Of a stretch of 64,000 nucleotides of DNA, positions 62,043 to 64,000 are shown one piece after another. The stretch lies in contig JALHMH010000001.1 of assembly GCA_022844165.1 (NCBI GenBank), positions 62,001 to 126,000 of the forward strand, given 5' to 3'. Source of the stretch: Lysobacterales bacterium (lineage in GTDB: Bacteria; Pseudomonadota; Gammaproteobacteria; Xanthomonadales; SZUA-5). Positions within the stretch are counted from its first letter, which is position 1, and each line of letters starts with the position of its first letter. The position numbers and the translations under genes are program-made. The notes under the pieces are model-generated. The model saw only the letters and a program-made list of their open reading frames with translations. It made no database searches and was not told the DNA's origin.

Positions 62043-64000
62043 GTGCGCGCGACTGGGTTCGACCTGGAAGAGGTGATCTATGCTGCGGGCGAAACGGTCG
62101 TTGCCAAGGCAACGCACGAAGGCGCGCGCGTGGTCTTGAAGTTCCACGATAATCCGCGGCCAGCGCCTGAGCTGCTGGCCCGATGGCGCCATGAGTACGC
62201 AACGCTGACGACCATCCGTTCGCCGCTGGTTGTTCGTGCGCTGGCGCTGAAGGAAAGCGAACGCGGCCTGGTACTGGTTCTCGAGAACTTCGAGTCGATT
62301 AATCTTGCGCAGCTGATTGCGCGAGATCAGCTGGATCTGGCCGATCGTTTGTCCCTGGCCATCAGCCTTGCACGCGGCATCGGTGCAGTGCACGAACACC
62401 AGTTCATCCACGGCGATATCGCACCGAAGAATGTGCTGGTGAATCCGGCCTCGCTGGATCTGAAGATCTGCGACTTTGGCCTGGCGTCACGCATCGATGT
62501 CCAGCCTCGCCGCAGCGACGGCACGATGATGGTCGGTACGCTCGAGTACATGTCGCCGGAACAAACCGGCCGGACCAATCTTGATGTCGACTACCGCAGC
62601 GACTTCTATTCCCTCGGCGCCACACTATACGAGCTGTTTGCCGGCCGAGTTCCGTTCCTGGCGCAGGACCCGATGAGCCTGTTGCACGCGCAACTGGCAA
62701 GCCTTCCCGTTCCATTGCATGAGCTCGATACGACGATCCCGGAGCCACTGTCGGCTATCGTACAGAAGCTTCTGGCCAAACATCCGGATGATCGTTACCA
62801 GAGTAGTTTTGGGCTCATCCAGGATCTCGAAACGTGCGCCGAAAGCTGGCGCAAATCCGGGCGAATCGAACGTTTCTCGCTGGCCAGGCACGACGTTCCA
62901 GAACATTTTTGCATCGCGCAAAAACTCTACGGGCGACAAGACGAGTGCGCCCGCGTGCTGTCTGCGTTCAAACGCGCCGTCGCCAATGCCAGCGTTGAGT
63001 TCTTGCTGATCGGCGGTTATTCGGGCATCGGCAAGACGGCACTGGTCAATGAACTCCACCGGCCGGTGCTGTCGCGTCGCGGCTATCTGTTGCGCGGCAA
63101 ATGCGATCAATACAATCACAACCAACCGTACATCGCATTGCGCCAGGCTTTTGGCCAAATGCTGCAAACGCTCCTGCAAGAGGGGGCCGAGCGCCGCCAA
63201 TTTTGGAAAGTGCGGCTCACGGATGCGCTCGGCGCCAATCTGGCTGCGATTTCCGACATCGTTCCTGAACTGTCCCAGCTTGTTGGCAAACCGCTGCCAT
63301 TGCCGCCGTTACCCGCCGCAGAGAGCGAGCAGCGTTTCCACATCGCATTCGCGCAATTCGTTTTGGCGCTCTCGCCGCGCTCGCACCCGCTGTTGCTGTT
63401 TCTCGACGACCTGCAATGGGCCGATGTACCAACGCTGCGTTTACTTGAGCACCTTGCACGTTCCGATGGCGAACAGAGCGTGCTTCTGGTTGGCGCGTAT
63501 CGCGACAACGAAGTCAACGCGGGAGATCCGCTCGATATCACGCTTCGGGCGATCGAAAGAACGATGCGTATCGACCGCCTTCACCTTGGGGCCTTGACCT
63601 CTGGCGACGTCCGACAGCTCATCGCCGACACGCTGCACTCAACACCAGAATCGGTCGCCGAGCTGAGCGATCTGTGTGTTGAGAAAACGCGCGGCAACCC
63701 TTTTTTCCTAAGTCAGTTTTTGCGCAGCCTCTACGAACTCGGCGATATCTGCTACGACCGCGGAAAAGGCGCCTGGAATTGGAATCTGCCGCGCATTCGC
63801 CAACGCGGCATGACCGACAACGTGGTAGACCTGCTGCTGACCAAGCTGGGTTCCCTACCCGACGAAACGCAAGATCTGCTGGCGCGTGCGGCCCACCTGG
63901 GCAGCCGCTTCGATCAACGCGATCTGATGGCGATTGGACAATGCGATGCCCCAACGGTCGCCGAACGCCTGTGGCCGGCGCTTCAGGCAGGGCTGGTGAT
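62043..64000 (+). CDS. Ser/Thr kinase with AAA ATPase domain, cut by window end
   Basis: The frame runs from GTG at 62043, after GGGAGGAAG, to the window end with no stop (652 codons seen). Residues about 1-270 are a protein kinase: catalytic loop FIHGDIAPKNVLV, DFG in ICDFGLAS and GTLEYMSPEQ. From about 300 a predictor-type AAA ATPase follows: Walker A IGGYSGIGKTALVNE and Walker B LLLFLDDLQWAD. This is the kinase-AAA layout of large cyanobacterial and proteobacterial hybrid kinases (HstK type), in which GAF and histidine kinase domains usually come later. Confidence 0.88.
   Translation, partial: MRATGFDLEEVIYAAGETVVAKATHEGARVVLKFHDNPRPAPELLARWRHEYATLTTIRSPLVVRALALKESERGLVLVLENFESINLAQLIARDQLDLADRLSLAISLARGIGAVHEHQFIHGDIAPKNVLVNPASLDLKICDFGLASRIDVQPRRSDGTMMVGTLEYMSPEQTGRTNLDVDYRSDFYSLGATLYELFAGRVPFLAQDPMSLLHAQLASLPVPLHELDTTIPEPLSAIVQKLLAKHPDDRYQSSFGLIQDLETCAESWRKSGRIERFSLARHDVPEHFCIAQKLYGRQDECARVLSAFKRAVANASVEFLLIGGYSGIGKTALVNELHRPVLSRRGYLLRGKCDQYNHNQPYIALRQAFGQMLQTLLQEGAERRQFWKVRLTDALGANLAAISDIVPELSQLVGKPLPLPPLPAAESEQRFHIAFAQFVLALSPRSHPLLLFLDDLQWADVPTLRLLEHLARSDGEQSVLLVGAYRDNEVNAGDPLDITLRAIERTMRIDRLHLGALTSGDVRQLIADTLHSTPESVAELSDLCVEKTRGNPFFLSQFLRSLYELGDICYDRGKGAWNWNLPRIRQRGMTDNVVDLLLTKLGSLPDETQDLLARAAHLGSRFDQRDLMAIGQCDAPTVAERLWPALQAGLV

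Overview
The window looks like a chromosome segment of a high-GC gammaproteobacterium, most likely of the Xanthomonadales/Lysobacterales. Pointers are a Clp-type CRP regulator next to speD, a long monothiol glutaredoxin carrying a rhodanese domain, the orn, ispB, ispG and ssb set, and secreted proteins of the style seen in that order. No taxonomic search could be run. Gas vesicle genes suggest an aquatic life.

Positions 1-18848 hold the most unusual part: an island for linear tetrapyrrole (bilin) metabolism in an organism that shows no photosynthesis genes here. A forward operon, with many 4-base ATGA overlaps, runs from before the window to 14163. It encodes a phycobiliprotein-like protein with a CIRDL signature, a 1282-residue protein with a hidden phycobiliprotein-like segment, a [2Fe-2S] ferredoxin, two V4R-domain proteins, a long coiled-coil protein, a cysteine-free phycobiliprotein-like globin, a Ser/Thr kinase with a C-terminal beta-rich region, an unknown protein, a dual-specificity phosphatase, a ferredoxin-dependent bilin reductase homologue and a ferredoxin reductase. 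A facing operon (14209-18848, minus strand) holds heme oxygenase, a LuxR-type response regulator and a phytochrome-derived hybrid histidine kinase that has lost the residues that hold a bilin. Heme oxygenase, ferredoxin reductase, ferredoxin and bilin reductase could together turn heme into a reduced bilin, with the globins as likely acceptors. This resembles the non-cyanobacterial clusters of bilin biosynthesis-associated globins described in work on the origin of phycobiliproteins, but with more globin-like parts, its own kinase/phosphatase pair and a degenerate phytochrome.

Positions 19058-26071 are a complete gas vesicle operon (gvpA, a GvpC-like gene, gvpN, a GvpV-like gene, gvpO, gvpF/L, gvpG, a gvpA paralogue, gvpK, a second gvpA paralogue, gvpH and a CDC48-type AAA+ ATPase). 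It diverges from the heme oxygenase operon across about 210 bases, which suggests linked control of buoyancy and bilin signalling.

Positions 26144-47787 are mostly housekeeping genes (speD, clp, a CFA-like methyltransferase, amidohydrolase, grxD, ssb, ispB, cytochrome c', a TonB-like protein, tRNA-Ser, glycosyltransferase 25, orn, a PilZ-like protein, ispG, GNAT) and large secreted proteins. Positions 47799-55644 are accessory: a truncated FAD oxidase, degenerate repeats, a DUF4365-like protein, a frameshifted ankyrin/Kelch gene, two toxin-antitoxin-type pairs, and YCII-like and YdeI-like genes. Positions 55841-64000 hold a MAPEG protein, a lipoprotein, an acyl-CoA dehydrogenase, rlmM, a TonB-dependent receptor and the start of a large kinase/AAA signalling protein cut by the window end.
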